NCBI GenBank assembly: GCA_041742255.1
Contig: JBGSIZ010000249.1
Location: 1-32,561, forward strand
Direction: 5' to 3'
Length of the DNA stretch: 32,561 nt
DNA from: JBGSIZ01 sp041742255
GTDB taxonomy: Bacteria > Pseudomonadota > Alphaproteobacteria > Rhodobacterales > Rhodobacteraceae
Under the pieces are notes generated by a model, which ran no database searches, was not told the origin of the DNA, and saw only the letters and a list, made by a program, of their open reading frames with translations. This document shows, piece after piece, positions 1-7,502 of this stretch (position 1 is its first letter; the number at the start of each line of letters is the position of its first letter). A program made the translations under genes and the position numbers.

Positions 1-27
1 CGTTGGCCCGCACCGGGCCGCATGGAA

Positions 28-291
28 TCAGGCCAGCGATTTGACCCGCGACGACAGCCGGGACATCTTGCGGGCGGCGGTATTCTTGTGAACCACGCCT
101 TTGGTCACGCCGCGCATCAGTTCGGGCTGTGCTGCGCGCAGGGCCGCCACGGCGGCCTCCTGGTTGCCCGAGGCGATGGCCTCTTCGACCTTGCGCAAGT
201 AGGTGCGGATCCGCGAACGGCGCTGTTTGTTGACGGTGAATTTCGCGTCGTTCTGACGAGCGCGTTTTTTTGACTGGGGCGAATTTGCCAT
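28..291 (-). CDS. rpsT: 30S ribosomal protein S20
   Basis: Small-subunit ribosomal protein S20, which binds 16S rRNA. The 87-residue product starts MANSPQSKKR, is very rich in Lys and Arg, and has the S20 pattern of long basic helices (KRARQNDAK near residue 9, HKNTAARKMSRLS near the end). The reading frame is open for nine more codons upstream, but the S20 family begins at MANS and an AGAGGGA ribosome binding site lies about nine bases before that ATG, so I place the start at 291. In Rhodobacteraceae rpsT commonly lies beside dnaA, so dnaA is expected just left of the window; that is inference. A possible promoter is listed separately. Confidence 0.97.
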   Translation of the reverse strand: MANSPQSKKRARQNDAKFTVNKQRRSRIRTYLRKVEEAIASGNQEAAVAALRAAQPELMRGVTKGVVHKNTAARKMSRLSSRVKSLA

Positions 292-404
292 GACGTGGTT
301 CCCTCTGGTTCGGGTCAAATGAATATTGAGTGCGCAAAAGGCCCGACCGGGTTTGGAACCGGATGATTCTGGCCAAAGCGGGCCTCACGCGCATGTCTGG
401 TGGC

Positions 405-432
405 GCTATAGGGACTTTTGCAGCGGATGCAA
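405..432 (-). promoter_or_regulatory. candidate sigma-70 type promoter of rpsT
   Basis: On the minus strand TTGCAT (427-432) and TATAGC (405-410) are 16 bases apart, a plausible -35/-10 pair about 115 bases upstream of the rpsT start. This would give a leader of about 110 bases. It is the best pair I see in this 174-base gap, but it is a pattern match only. Confidence 0.35.
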
Positions 433-465
433 ACCGGAAAACGCGGGCTGTGGCAGGGGTGGCCC

Positions 466-1242
466 CTATTTGTCCCGGAACTGCGCCTCGCGTTTTTCCA
501 TGAACGCGGCCATCCCTTCTTTTTGGTCTTCGGTCGAAAAGAGCGCGTAAAACAGCGCCCGTTCGTGCGCAATGCCCGCCGACAGCGGAACCTCGAACGC
601 ATGGTTCACGGCCTCTTTGGCGGCGGTCGCGGCCAGCATGGATTTTTCGGCAATCTTGCCGGCGGCGGCGAGCGCCTCTTCTTTCAATTTCTTGGCAGGG
701 ACGATCCGGCTGACCAGGCCACAGCGTTCGGCCTCGGCGGCGTCCATGAAACGACCCGTCAGGTGCATGTCCATCGCCTTGGATTTGCCGACATAGCGTG
801 GCAGGCGCTGGGTGCCGCCAATGCCCGCGATGACCCCAAGGTTGATTTCGGGCTGGCCGAATTTGGCGGTGTCGGCGGCGATGATGAAATCGCACATCAT
901 GGCCAATTCGCACCCGCCGCCCAAAGCGTAGCCCGAAACGGCGGCGATGATGGGCTTGCGGATGCGGTTGAACCGGTCGCCTTCGTTGGCAAAGAATTTC
1001 GCGGCATACATGTCCACAAAGGACTTGTTGCCCATTTCGGTGATGTCCGCCCCGGCCGCGAACGCCTTTTCCGATCCGGTGATGACGATGGCGCGGACCT
1101 TGTCGTTGCGGTCTGCCTCCTCGAGCGCGGCACACAGTTCCGACAACAGGCGGCTGTTGATGGCATTGAGCGCATCGGGGCGGTTGAGCGTGATGCACGC
1201 CACCCAGTCCTGCACATCGACGATCAGGGTCTCGTAAGCCAT
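466..1242 (-). CDS. enoyl-CoA hydratase (crotonase family)
   Basis: Hydrates trans-2-enoyl-CoA to 3-hydroxyacyl-CoA in fatty-acid and related beta-oxidation in the cytoplasm. The 258-residue product has the usual crotonase length. The oxyanion-hole segments FAAGADI (residues 61-67) and ALGGGCELA (106-114) are intact, and both catalytic glutamates are present: Glu112 in GGGCELA and Glu132 in GQPEINLG. The start at 1242 is chosen over an in-frame ATG 24 bases upstream because the family begins near MAYETL and a GAGGAA site precedes it. It follows mutM by 62 bases on the same strand. The rpsT / hydratase / mutM order is a familiar alphaproteobacterial arrangement. The exact chain-length or pathway specificity cannot be read from the sequence. 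Confidence 0.95.
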   Translation of the reverse strand: MAYETLIVDVQDWVACITLNRPDALNAINSRLLSELCAALEEADRNDKVRAIVITGSEKAFAAGADITEMGNKSFVDMYAAKFFANEGDRFNRIRKPIIAAVSGYALGGGCELAMMCDFIIAADTAKFGQPEINLGVIAGIGGTQRLPRYVGKSKAMDMHLTGRFMDAAEAERCGLVSRIVPAKKLKEEALAAAGKIAEKSMLAATAAKEAVNHAFEVPLSAGIAHERALFYALFSTEDQKEGMAAFMEKREAQFRDK

Positions 1243-1304
1243 CCGGTTCCTCGGTTCTGGTTTCACAAGCCCCGATCCTTAGCAACTGGGGCGGGGCGTT
1301 CAAG

Positions 1305-2156
1305 CTATCTTTGGCACGACGGGCAAAAGAAGGACGATCGTCCCGACTGCACAATGCGCCGGATGGTGGCGGTGCAGCCGGGGGTGACGCATGGCGCGTC
1401 TTCGCGGTCATAAACCCGAAAAATGTGTTGGAAATAGCCCAGTTCGCCGTCCGCCTGCCGGTAGTCGCGCAAGGACGATCCGCCTGCCGTTATGGCCTCG
1501 GTCAGGACGTCGCGGATGATCGGGACAAGGGTGCGGGTGCGGGCCGCAGAAATCTTGCCCGCCTTGCGGATCGGGCTGATACCGGCGCGAAAAAGAACCT
1601 CGCACACATAGATGTTGCCCAGACCCGAAACGATTCCCTGATCCAGAAGGGCGGATTTGACGGGCGTATTGCGCCCCTGAAACCGTCCGACAAGGTAGGG
1701 TTCGTCAAACTGGTTGCCCAGGGGTTCCGGCCCCAGATCGCGCAAAAGCCAATGCGCATCGGCAGTGGCGGTGTCCATCAGGTCCATCGCGCCGAACCGC
1801 CGCGCATCGTTGAATGTGATCCGCGCACCGCCGTCCAAGTCCAGCACAACGTGGTCATGTTTGGCGGGGGCCGGATGATGGTGATGGAACGCGCCCAACT
1901 GCGCCCCCGAAATCAACATCCGCCCGGACATGCCCAGATGGATCAACAGCGTTTCGCCGCTGTCAAAGTCAGCGAGAATGTATTTAGACCGCCGCCGCAG
2001 CCCCAGAACCGTCTTGCCCGTCAGCCGATCCGCCATTTTGTCCGGAAACGGCCAGCGCAAATCAGGGCGGTTGACGGCCGCCCGTTCGATCCGCCTCCCC
2101 TCCATCACGGGGGCCAGCCCGCGACGGACTGTCTCTACCTCTGGCAATTCGGGCAT
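1305..2156 (-). CDS. mutM: formamidopyrimidine-DNA glycosylase
   Basis: Bifunctional base-excision repair enzyme that removes 8-oxoguanine and formamidopyrimidines and nicks the strand (beta,delta lyase). The 283-residue product begins MPELPEVET: Pro2 is the Schiff-base nucleophile and Glu3 the catalytic acid. Lys58 in RRRSKYIL matches the conserved lysine of the family. The C-terminal zinc finger is complete, with cysteines at 256, 261, 278 and 281; its first pair is spaced C-x4-C rather than the C-x2-C of Escherichia coli. The gene is divergent from ubiE, with 85 bases between the start codons, and is probably cotranscribed with the downstream hydratase gene. Confidence 0.97.
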   Translation of the reverse strand: MPELPEVETVRRGLAPVMEGRRIERAAVNRPDLRWPFPDKMADRLTGKTVLGLRRRSKYILADFDSGETLLIHLGMSGRMLISGAQLGAFHHHHPAPAKHDHVVLDLDGGARITFNDARRFGAMDLMDTATADAHWLLRDLGPEPLGNQFDEPYLVGRFQGRNTPVKSALLDQGIVSGLGNIYVCEVLFRAGISPIRKAGKISAARTRTLVPIIRDVLTEAITAGGSSLRDYRQADGELGYFQHIFRVYDREDAPCVTPGCTATIRRIVQSGRSSFFCPSCQR

Positions 2157-2166
2157 GGCGCACTTC

Positions 2167-2210
2167 CTATGACGGGGGCCGCAGTGTATGCCCCTTTTGG
2201 CGTGTCATAG
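2167..2210. repeat. inverted repeat in the mutM-ubiE divergent spacer
   Basis: CTATGAC at 2167-2173 is an exact inverted copy of GTCATAG at 2204-2210. Inside it GGGGC (2175-2179) pairs with GCCCC (2190-2194). The repeat fills most of the 85-base region between two divergent starts. It could be a protein-binding palindrome or a cruciform-prone spacer; no function is shown. Confidence 0.4.
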
Positions 2211-2241
2211 TTGGCGCGCAGACAAAGGACCGCAAGTGCCG

Positions 2242-2994
2242 ATGACCGATAGCCCCGACAAGACAACCCATTTCGGATATCAGACCGTCCCCGAAGGCGA
2301 AAAGGCCGGGCGGGTCCAAGGTGTGTTCACCTCGGTCGCGTCGAAATACGACATCATGAACGATGTGATGAGCATGGGCATCCACCGCATCTGGAAAGAC
2401 GCGATGATGGATTGGCTTGCCCCGCGCCCCGGCCAGCGGTTGCTGGATGTGGCGGGCGGGACGGGCGATGTTGCGTTCCGGTTTCTCAAACGGGCGGGCC
2501 ACGGCCATGCGACCGTTCTGGACCTGACCGAAGGCATGTTGGTCGAAGGCCGCAAGCGCGCAGAGGCGGACAGGATGGCCGACAGTCTGGATTGGGTGGC
2601 GGGCGATGCGATGGCCCTGCCGTTTCCGGACAACACGTTTGATGTCTACACGATCAGCTTTGGCATCCGGAACGTCACCCGTCCCGCCGATGCCCTGACC
2701 GAAGCCTACCGCGTGTTGAAACCGGGTGGCCGTCTGATGGTTCTGGAATTCAGCCAACTGCCCGTGCCCGGCATGCAAAAGCTGTATGATCTGTATTCGT
2801 TCAACGTCATTCCCCGGATGGGCCAACTGATTGCGGGCGACCGCGACAGTTATCAATATCTGGTTGAATCGATCCGCAAGTTTCCCGATCAGGACACGTT
2901 TCTCGGCATGATCCGGGCCGCCGGGTTCGACAATGCCAAATATCGCAACATGACCATGGGCGTCGCCTGTCTGCATTCGGGATGGAAATTGTAG
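2242..2994 (+). CDS. ubiE: demethylmenaquinone / 2-methoxy-6-polyprenyl-1,4-benzoquinol methylase
   Basis: SAM-dependent C-methyltransferase of ubiquinone biosynthesis. The 250-residue product has the UbiE N-terminus (FGYQTVPEGEKAGRVQGVF, SVASKYDIMNDVMSMGIHR), the SAM-binding glycine loop LLDVAGGTGDVA, and the later motifs DALTEAYRVLKPGGRLMVLE and a C-terminus ending NMTMGVACLHSGWKL. The start at 2242 (MTDSPDKTTHFGYQ) is preceded by AAAGGA; an 18-codon upstream extension is unlike the family. It is separated from ubiB by a single base, so the two quinone genes almost certainly form one transcript. Confidence 0.97.
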   Translation: MTDSPDKTTHFGYQTVPEGEKAGRVQGVFTSVASKYDIMNDVMSMGIHRIWKDAMMDWLAPRPGQRLLDVAGGTGDVAFRFLKRAGHGHATVLDLTEGMLVEGRKRAEADRMADSLDWVAGDAMALPFPDNTFDVYTISFGIRNVTRPADALTEAYRVLKPGGRLMVLEFSQLPVPGMQKLYDLYSFNVIPRMGQLIAGDRDSYQYLVESIRKFPDQDTFLGMIRAAGFDNAKYRNMTMGVACLHSGWKL

Positions 2995-2995
2995 A

Positions 2996-4525
2996 GTGCG
3001 CGGACCGCACAACATCATCCGATTGATCCGAACGGGGGCCACCCTGGAACGCGCAGGCGCCATGAACGTGGTTCTGGATGCGTTCGAGGTGGGTCCGGTG
3101 TTGCGGTTTGCCGCCCGCGCCTTTGCCTGGCCATTTCGGTGGCTGGGGTATCGTGGCGATCCGGCGTTGCCGCCGACCACCCGCGCCCTGACCGCCCTTG
3201 GCCCCGCCTATATCAAATTTGGTCAGATCCTTTCGACCCGTCCCGATGTGGTGGGCGACGCGATGGCGAATGAACTGAAGGTCTTGCAGGACAGTCTGGC
3301 CCCGTTTCCCACCGCCATTGCCAAGGCCGAGGTCGAGCGCGAATTGGGCATCAAGGTGGACGATGTGTTCGCCAGTTTTTCCGAACCCGTCGCGGCCGCG
3401 TCGCTGGCTCAGGTCCACAAGGCCGTGTTGCGCGACACCGGCGAACAGGTCGCCGTCAAGGTGCTGCGCCCCGGAATTGAACGCGCGTTCCAACGCGACG
3501 TGGACGCGTTTTATTTTGCCGCCCGCGTGATTGAAACGCTGTCCCCGGCATCGCGGCGGTTGCGCCCGATGGACGTGATCGCCCATTTTGACGGCGTGGT
3601 GCGGGGTGAATTGGACCTGCGGCTGGAAAGTGCGGCCGCGTCCGAATTTGCGGCCAACACCGCCAAGGACGACGGATTTCAGGTGCCCCGACTGGTTTGG
3701 GCGCTGTCCGCCCGCCGGGTGATGACCCTGGGCTGGGCCGAGGGCACGAGCATGGGCGACAATGCCGCCATTGATGCCGCCGGTCACGACCGCGTGGCCC
3801 TGTCCAGCCGGGTGTTGCAACTGTTTCTGTCGCACGCCCTGCGCGATGGCTTTTTCCATGGCGACATGCACCAAGGCAACCTGAAGGTCGCCCCGAATGG
3901 CGACATCATCGCCTATGATTTCGGGATCATGGGCCGGATCGACGAATATACCCGCCGCGTCTATGCCGAGATTCTGTTCGGGTTTATCCGCAAGGATTAC
4001 AAACGCGTCGCCGAAGTGCATTTCGAGGCCGGATATGTGCCCGCTGACCGTGATGTGGACGAATTCGCCCGTGCCCTGCGCGCTGTGGGTGAACCCATCT
4101 TTGGGATGGATGCCAGCCGGATTTCGATGTCCCGCCTGCTCGCCTATCTGTTCGAGGTGACCGAACGGTTCGGCATGGAAACCCGGACCGAACTAATCCT
4201 GCTGCAGCGCACCATGGTGGTCGTCGAGGGCGTGGCCCGGTCCCTGAATGGCAAGGTGGACATCTGGCAAGATGCCCGCCCGGTCGTCGAGGCCTATATC
4301 AAGGAAAGCATCGGGCCCAAGGCCCTGCTGCGCGATCTGGTAAAGACGGCCCAGGTCCTCGCACGGTTCGGTCCCCGCCTACCGGAAATGGCCGAGGCCG
4401 CGTTGATCCGGCAAACCAATCCGCCGCCCGCGCCCCCCCGGCCCCGCCACTTTGGCGCCGTGGCGTGGGTGCTGTTTGGTATCGCGATTGGGGCAGCGGG
4501 CGCGCTGGTTGCCGTATGGATCTGA
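2996..4525 (+). CDS. ubiB: UbiB, ABC1/ADCK-type ubiquinone biosynthesis ATPase
   Basis: Atypical kinase-fold ATPase needed for aerobic coenzyme Q synthesis, acting at the membrane. The 509-residue product begins at a GTG codon directly after the ubiE stop. It shows the ABC1 hallmarks: KFGQILSTRPDVVG with the family-specific KxGQ element (near residue 75), AAASLAQVHKA (the Ala-rich nucleotide loop), VAVKVLRPG with the invariant lysine, FFHGDMHQGN (catalytic loop), and AYDFGIMGRID (metal-binding DFG). A hydrophobic C-terminal segment (VAWVLFGIAIGAAGALVAVW) is the usual membrane anchor. Its 3' end is six bases from the convergent flgD, with no room for a separate terminator. Confidence 0.97.
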   Translation: MRGPHNIIRLIRTGATLERAGAMNVVLDAFEVGPVLRFAARAFAWPFRWLGYRGDPALPPTTRALTALGPAYIKFGQILSTRPDVVGDAMANELKVLQDSLAPFPTAIAKAEVERELGIKVDDVFASFSEPVAAASLAQVHKAVLRDTGEQVAVKVLRPGIERAFQRDVDAFYFAARVIETLSPASRRLRPMDVIAHFDGVVRGELDLRLESAAASEFAANTAKDDGFQVPRLVWALSARRVMTLGWAEGTSMGDNAAIDAAGHDRVALSSRVLQLFLSHALRDGFFHGDMHQGNLKVAPNGDIIAYDFGIMGRIDEYTRRVYAEILFGFIRKDYKRVAEVHFEAGYVPADRDVDEFARALRAVGEPIFGMDASRISMSRLLAYLFEVTERFGMETRTELILLQRTMVVVEGVARSLNGKVDIWQDARPVVEAYIKESIGPKALLRDLVKTAQVLARFGPRLPEMAEAALIRQTNPPPAPPRPRHFGAVAWVLFGIAIGAAGALVAVWI

Positions 4526-4531
4526 CGCCCG

Positions 4532-5188
4532 TCAGAACAAGGACGGATCGCGCAGCGCCGAAACCGACGTCGCCGTGACGGCCACGCCGCCCGCAAGGAT
4601 CAGGATGGTTTCTCCGCCTTCGGCGCGCACTTCTTGCACGGTGGAATACACCTCGGCCTGTTCGGTCAAAAGGACGTCGTCGCCTGAATAGCTGACGACG
4701 CTGAAGGTATACAGACCGGGCGGAAACGGTTCGCCCCCTGCCCGCACACCCGCCCATTCGATGGGATCGGCCGAAACAGGGATCTCCAATCGTTGCACCT
4801 CGGTCCCGCTGGCGTCCCGGACGACAAGATCCACGCGGTCGGCGATGGCGGCGGGATTGGGCGCGACCGTCACCGGACTGCCAGAGAAATGAGCGGCGGC
4901 AACCGCTCGCGCCTCTTTCCCGACCCAGGACGCCATTTGCGCCATGCCCGAGGTGCCCATCTGTGCGGCAAGTCCAGTCAACAGATCATTGGTGCGCACC
5001 TGCTGTTCGACCCCGGAAAACGTCGCCAACTGCACCGCATAATCGGAACTGTCGACCGGGTTCAACGGGTCCTGATTTTGCATCTGGACCGTGAGCATTT
5101 TCAGAAACGTGTCAAAATCCGAACTGATCGCCCGGGTCGAGGTGCCGGGGGCGGATGACGGGGCAGAGGTTACACCGCTGATTTCCAT
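4532..5188 (-). CDS. flgD: flagellar hook capping / assembly protein FlgD
   Basis: Scaffold cap on the growing hook that allows FlgE to polymerise. The 218-residue product has the conserved FlgD N-terminal domain: DFDTFLKMLTVQMQNQDPLN (about residues 24-43), VDSSDYAVQLATFSGVEQQ and the TNDLL segment, then a beta-rich FlgD/Tudor-like domain (about 95-200). The start at 5188 (MEISGVTS) is chosen because AAAGGACA precedes it; the frame is open 17 codons further upstream without a family match. It lies 22 bases downstream of fliK on the same strand, so hook-length control and hook cap are coexpressed. The hook protein gene flgE is not in the window. Confidence 0.94.
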   Translation of the reverse strand: MEISGVTSAPSSAPGTSTRAISSDFDTFLKMLTVQMQNQDPLNPVDSSDYAVQLATFSGVEQQVRTNDLLTGLAAQMGTSGMAQMASWVGKEARAVAAAHFSGSPVTVAPNPAAIADRVDLVVRDASGTEVQRLEIPVSADPIEWAGVRAGGEPFPPGLYTFSVVSYSGDDVLLTEQAEVYSTVQEVRAEGGETILILAGGVAVTATSVSALRDPSLF

Positions 5189-5210
5189 GGGATGTCCTTT
5201 GTATGTGGTG

Positions 5211-6560
5211 TCAAAGCCGCAGGTCGAGGCCGGTGCCATCGCCCCGGCGCGAGTTCAGGGGTTGGGCCGTTGCGGCATCCCAAATGTTAGGCTGTTCCGC
5301 CCCGGCATCCCGCCCCGCCTGCTGTCCGGTGGGTGGCTCGTCTGGTCCTTGGCCACTGGGCTGGCCCCCCGCGCCGCTGTCAGGTTGCCGCCCGAATTCG
5401 AACCGCACATCCGTATAGCCCAGCGCCCGAAACTCCTGCACCAGCGTGTCGATGTGCCGCCGCATCAGATCGGCCGTTTCGGGCCGTTCGGCGAGGATGG
5501 CCACGGTCATGGTCTGATCGACGCCAGACAACTGGATCCGGACCTTGCCCAACTCTTCGGGGTTGAGCGCGATTTCCGTGGTCCCCTGTTTGCCACTGGA
5601 CAGGACCGCCGCGATCTGGGGCGCGATCTGGCGCGCGGTTTCCGCCGGTGATGCAGTGTGTCCGGTCAAGACCCCTCCAGTCAGGCGCGCTGCGGTGTCC
5701 GAATCCGGACCAACCGGCCCTACTCCGAACGTCAGGTCGTTCATGGTTTCCACGCTGCCCATCCCGTCCATGATGCCGCTGTGCCGGGTGTCTGCCGCAG
5801 CGGGGGGCGTCGAGGCCGCAGTCGATGGTGGTGCCTCCATTTGAGTGGCGCGGTCGGGCTGGCGGATCTGGGCGATCTCTGGCTCGGTTGGTTCTGTGGG
5901 TTTTGCCCCTTGTCGCGACGCCAAGGGCATCAGGGATGGCCCGATGGCCTGCACACCCCCCAGACCTGTCGTAGGTGACGGTGCCGCCACTGTGTTCCCG
6001 GCCGCCCCTATGCCTGCCGCAACCACTGGCACGGCCAGCGGGCGATCCCGCGGGGGGGCGTCCAGCCCCGTGGACGCATAGACCGCTGGCGCGGGGGCCA
6101 ATGGATCAACGGACATCGTTGCAGCCTGAAACGCAGGCACGACGCTGGTCGTTGTTGTCACCGCCAAAGTCGGCCGGGGCGTGTTCGCAAGGGATGCAGG
6201 CGCGATCGTAGCCTCCTCGATCGCGTCCGTTGACGGCCCAGATTTTGCGGCCTGTTCGGGTCTGATGTCGGTGAATGGTACGTTGAACGGCCACGGCGGA
6301 GCGTCTGCCGGGGTGAGCAGATCAGGGGCAGACGGTTCAATCGGCGCGCTGCCCGTTTCAGGGGCCGCAATCACGTCCTCCGCTTCGGGCGACGGCGGTG
6401 CGCCCTTGGATTGGGGGACTGGTGCCATGGAATGCAATGTCGCCAGAAACGCCACGGCAGCGCCGGATACCTCCCCCCCTGCTGGTGCCCGAAGGCGTGC
6501 GGGGCCGGGCACCATTAGTGCTTCTTGTAAGGGGTCCATTGGCATTTTTTGTTCCGTCAT
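5211..6560 (-). CDS. fliK: flagellar hook-length control protein FliK
   Basis: Secreted molecular ruler that ends hook growth and switches export from hook to filament substrates. The 449-residue product has a long low-complexity Pro/Ala/Thr-rich region (about 1-315), as expected for the ruler part, and a compact C-terminal Flg_hook domain (about 330-410) with TEIALNPEELGKVRIQLSGV and RRHIDTLVQEFRALGYTDVR. That C-terminal domain is the basis for the call; the rest is poorly conserved in all FliK proteins. The start at 6560 lacks a clear ribosome binding site. In-frame ATG codons at 6545 and 6539 are alternatives, the former preceded by GGAAC. It is divergent from flgJ. Confidence 0.9.
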   Translation of the reverse strand: MTEQKMPMDPLQEALMVPGPARLRAPAGGEVSGAAVAFLATLHSMAPVPQSKGAPPSPEAEDVIAAPETGSAPIEPSAPDLLTPADAPPWPFNVPFTDIRPEQAAKSGPSTDAIEEATIAPASLANTPRPTLAVTTTTSVVPAFQAATMSVDPLAPAPAVYASTGLDAPPRDRPLAVPVVAAGIGAAGNTVAAPSPTTGLGGVQAIGPSLMPLASRQGAKPTEPTEPEIAQIRQPDRATQMEAPPSTAASTPPAAADTRHSGIMDGMGSVETMNDLTFGVGPVGPDSDTAARLTGGVLTGHTASPAETARQIAPQIAAVLSSGKQGTTEIALNPEELGKVRIQLSGVDQTMTVAILAERPETADLMRRHIDTLVQEFRALGYTDVRFEFGRQPDSGAGGQPSGQGPDEPPTGQQAGRDAGAEQPNIWDAATAQPLNSRRGDGTGLDLRL

Positions 6561-6597
6561 GGCCGTTCTGGTCCCGACAGTCCTACAGCTGCAATAC

Positions 6598-6612
6598 TTA
6601 CCAGTTCTTTAC
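6598..6612. promoter_or_regulatory. weak CtrA-like site between fliK and flgJ
   Basis: TTAC-N7-TTAC lies in the 98-base divergent spacer between fliK and flgJ. Each half differs by one base from the CtrA consensus TTAA-N7-TTAA, so on its own it is weak. It is listed because of its position and because similar sites occur in three other flagellar spacers of the window. Confidence 0.3.
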
Positions 6613-6658
6613 CCTTGCCGGTGCAGTCTGGGAAAAATCGTTCGAATTGGAGAAGTTC

Positions 6659-6958
6659 ATGGTTGATGCGATCAATCCCGCCAACGCCCCCCCGCTGCGC
6701 CCGCCGATCCCGGATGCAACGACCCGCCTGCGCGACGCCGCCAACGCGCTGGAGGCCGGATTTCTGACCGAAATGCTCAAGGCCGCAGGGTTCGGTGCCA
6801 CCCGCGACGCGATGGGCGGCGGTATTGGCGAGGATCAGTTTTCATCCTTTCTGCGCGAGGCGCAGGCCAAGGAAATGGTCAAGGCCGGGGGGATCGGCCT
6901 GGCCCAAAGCCTGTTTGACGCAATGAAGGAGCGCGGCGATGGCCCGACACCTGACTAA
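6659..6958 (+). CDS. flgJ: rod-binding protein, single-domain FlgJ
   Basis: The 99-residue product matches only the N-terminal rod-binding domain of FlgJ: ALEAGFLTEMLKAAGFG, then GGIGEDQFSSFLREAQAKEMVKAGGIGLAQSLFDAM, the typical amphipathic pattern that caps the assembling rod. The C-terminal muramidase domain found in enteric FlgJ is absent, as is normal in alphaproteobacteria. A separate lytic transglycosylase encoded at 21241-21954 may supply that activity. The start at 6659 is preceded by GGAGAAG. Its last 20 bases overlap the start of the next gene. Some annotations name such proteins CheL; the rod-binding assignment is the sound part. Confidence 0.85.
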   Translation: MVDAINPANAPPLRPPIPDATTRLRDAANALEAGFLTEMLKAAGFGATRDAMGGGIGEDQFSSFLREAQAKEMVKAGGIGLAQSLFDAMKERGDGPTPD

Positions 6959-7280
6959 GGACATCATCCGCCAGCTTGAGCTGGAGCGTCAGGCCATTCT
7001 GGAAGGCGCGTTTGGCGGGCTGGCGGCGATGACCGCGACCAAAGAAGACTTGATCGCCCGGCTGGAACTGGACCCGCCCCCCGACGATGATTTGCGGGAC
7101 ATCCATCGCCGGGCTGAACGTAACAGGCATCTTTTGCAGGCCGCATTGCGCGGGGTGCGGTCCGTGGCGGATCGCATGTCAACGCTGCGGCAGGTTCAAG
7201 GGACATTCGACAGCTATACCCAAGAAGGTGCGCGGCAAAGTCATGCGATGACGCCCCCCGTCTTTGAACGAAAGGCCTGA
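6939..7280 (+). CDS. flgN: FlgN-like flagellar export chaperone
   Basis: 113-residue, largely helical, soluble protein. The central stretch ERNRHLLQAALRGVRSVADR followed by the region around FDSYTQEGARQ matches the FlgN pattern (NxxLLxAAxxGVRxxxxR, then a tyrosine-Gly segment). FlgN chaperones the hook-filament junction proteins FlgK and FlgL to the export gate; flgK and flgL are encoded at the other end of this window. Translation starts inside flgJ (20-base overlap), with AAGGAG eight bases before the ATG, so the two proteins are probably made together. Identification rests on a short motif, so it is probable rather than certain. Confidence 0.7.
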   Translation: MARHLTKDIIRQLELERQAILEGAFGGLAAMTATKEDLIARLELDPPPDDDLRDIHRRAERNRHLLQAALRGVRSVADRMSTLRQVQGTFDSYTQEGARQSHAMTPPVFERKA

Positions 7281-7329
7281 TGCGATGGTCGTATTTTGCA
7301 TCAAAGTGAACGTATTGGCCCGGCTCGCC

Positions 7330-7344
7330 TTAGGGAACTGTTAA
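7330..7344. promoter_or_regulatory. candidate CtrA site upstream of flagellin fliC
   Basis: TTAG-N7-TTAA (TTAGGGAACTGTTAAC) lies 158 bases before the fliC start codon. It matches the CtrA consensus TTAA-N7-TTAA with one mismatch. The right half reads GTTAACCC, like the sites before fliF and flgB. If this is the promoter-proximal operator, the fliC mRNA has a leader of more than 100 bases. Confidence 0.5.
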
Positions 7345-7432
7345 CCCGGCCAGACGCATGGTTTCGAGGTATCCCGAATGGATACTGCCCTGCCCCGGTG
7401 CGCCGGATGGGCCCCGTCAGAATGACGTCCCT

Positions 7433-7452
7433 GCCAGGCGATCCCGTCTGGC
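7433..7452 (+). promoter_or_regulatory. stem-loop 1 in the fliC leader
   Basis: GCCAGGC (7433-7439) can pair with GTCTGGC (7446-7452), seven pairs including one G-U, around a six-base loop. It lies 50 bases before the fliC start. Confidence 0.4.
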
Positions 7453-7463
7453 CTTTGAAACAT

Positions 7464-7480
7464 TGGCGTAAAATGCGCCA
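7464..7480 (+). promoter_or_regulatory. stem-loop 2 in the fliC leader, next to the ribosome binding site
   Basis: TGGCG (7464-7468) pairs with CGCCA (7476-7480) around TAAAATG. The AAAAGGA ribosome binding site begins about seven bases later, at 7487. With stem-loop 1 it makes the flagellin leader structured; FlbT is known to act on flagellin 5' leaders in Caulobacter. Confidence 0.35.
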
Positions 7481-7502
7481 CTTTCCAAAAGGACTCTGAC
7501 CT

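Noticed and set aside
440..465. Intrinsic terminator after the enoyl-CoA hydratase gene
   Set aside because: Only a five-pair stem with a three-base loop and no T-tract on the minus strand.
2167..4021. Long minus-strand open frames opposite ubiE and ubiB
   Set aside because: Both real genes have complete family motifs on the plus strand; the reverse frames are compositional shadows with no plausible domain.
7296..7499. 67-codon open frame in the fliC leader
   Set aside because: It starts at a TTG without a ribosome binding site and has no recognisable sequence; the region is better explained as promoter and leader.
7281..7502. Sigma-54 promoter for fliC
   Set aside because: TGGCC and TTGGC elements are present near 7449-7469 but the spacing does not fit the -24/-12 GG-N10-GC rule.
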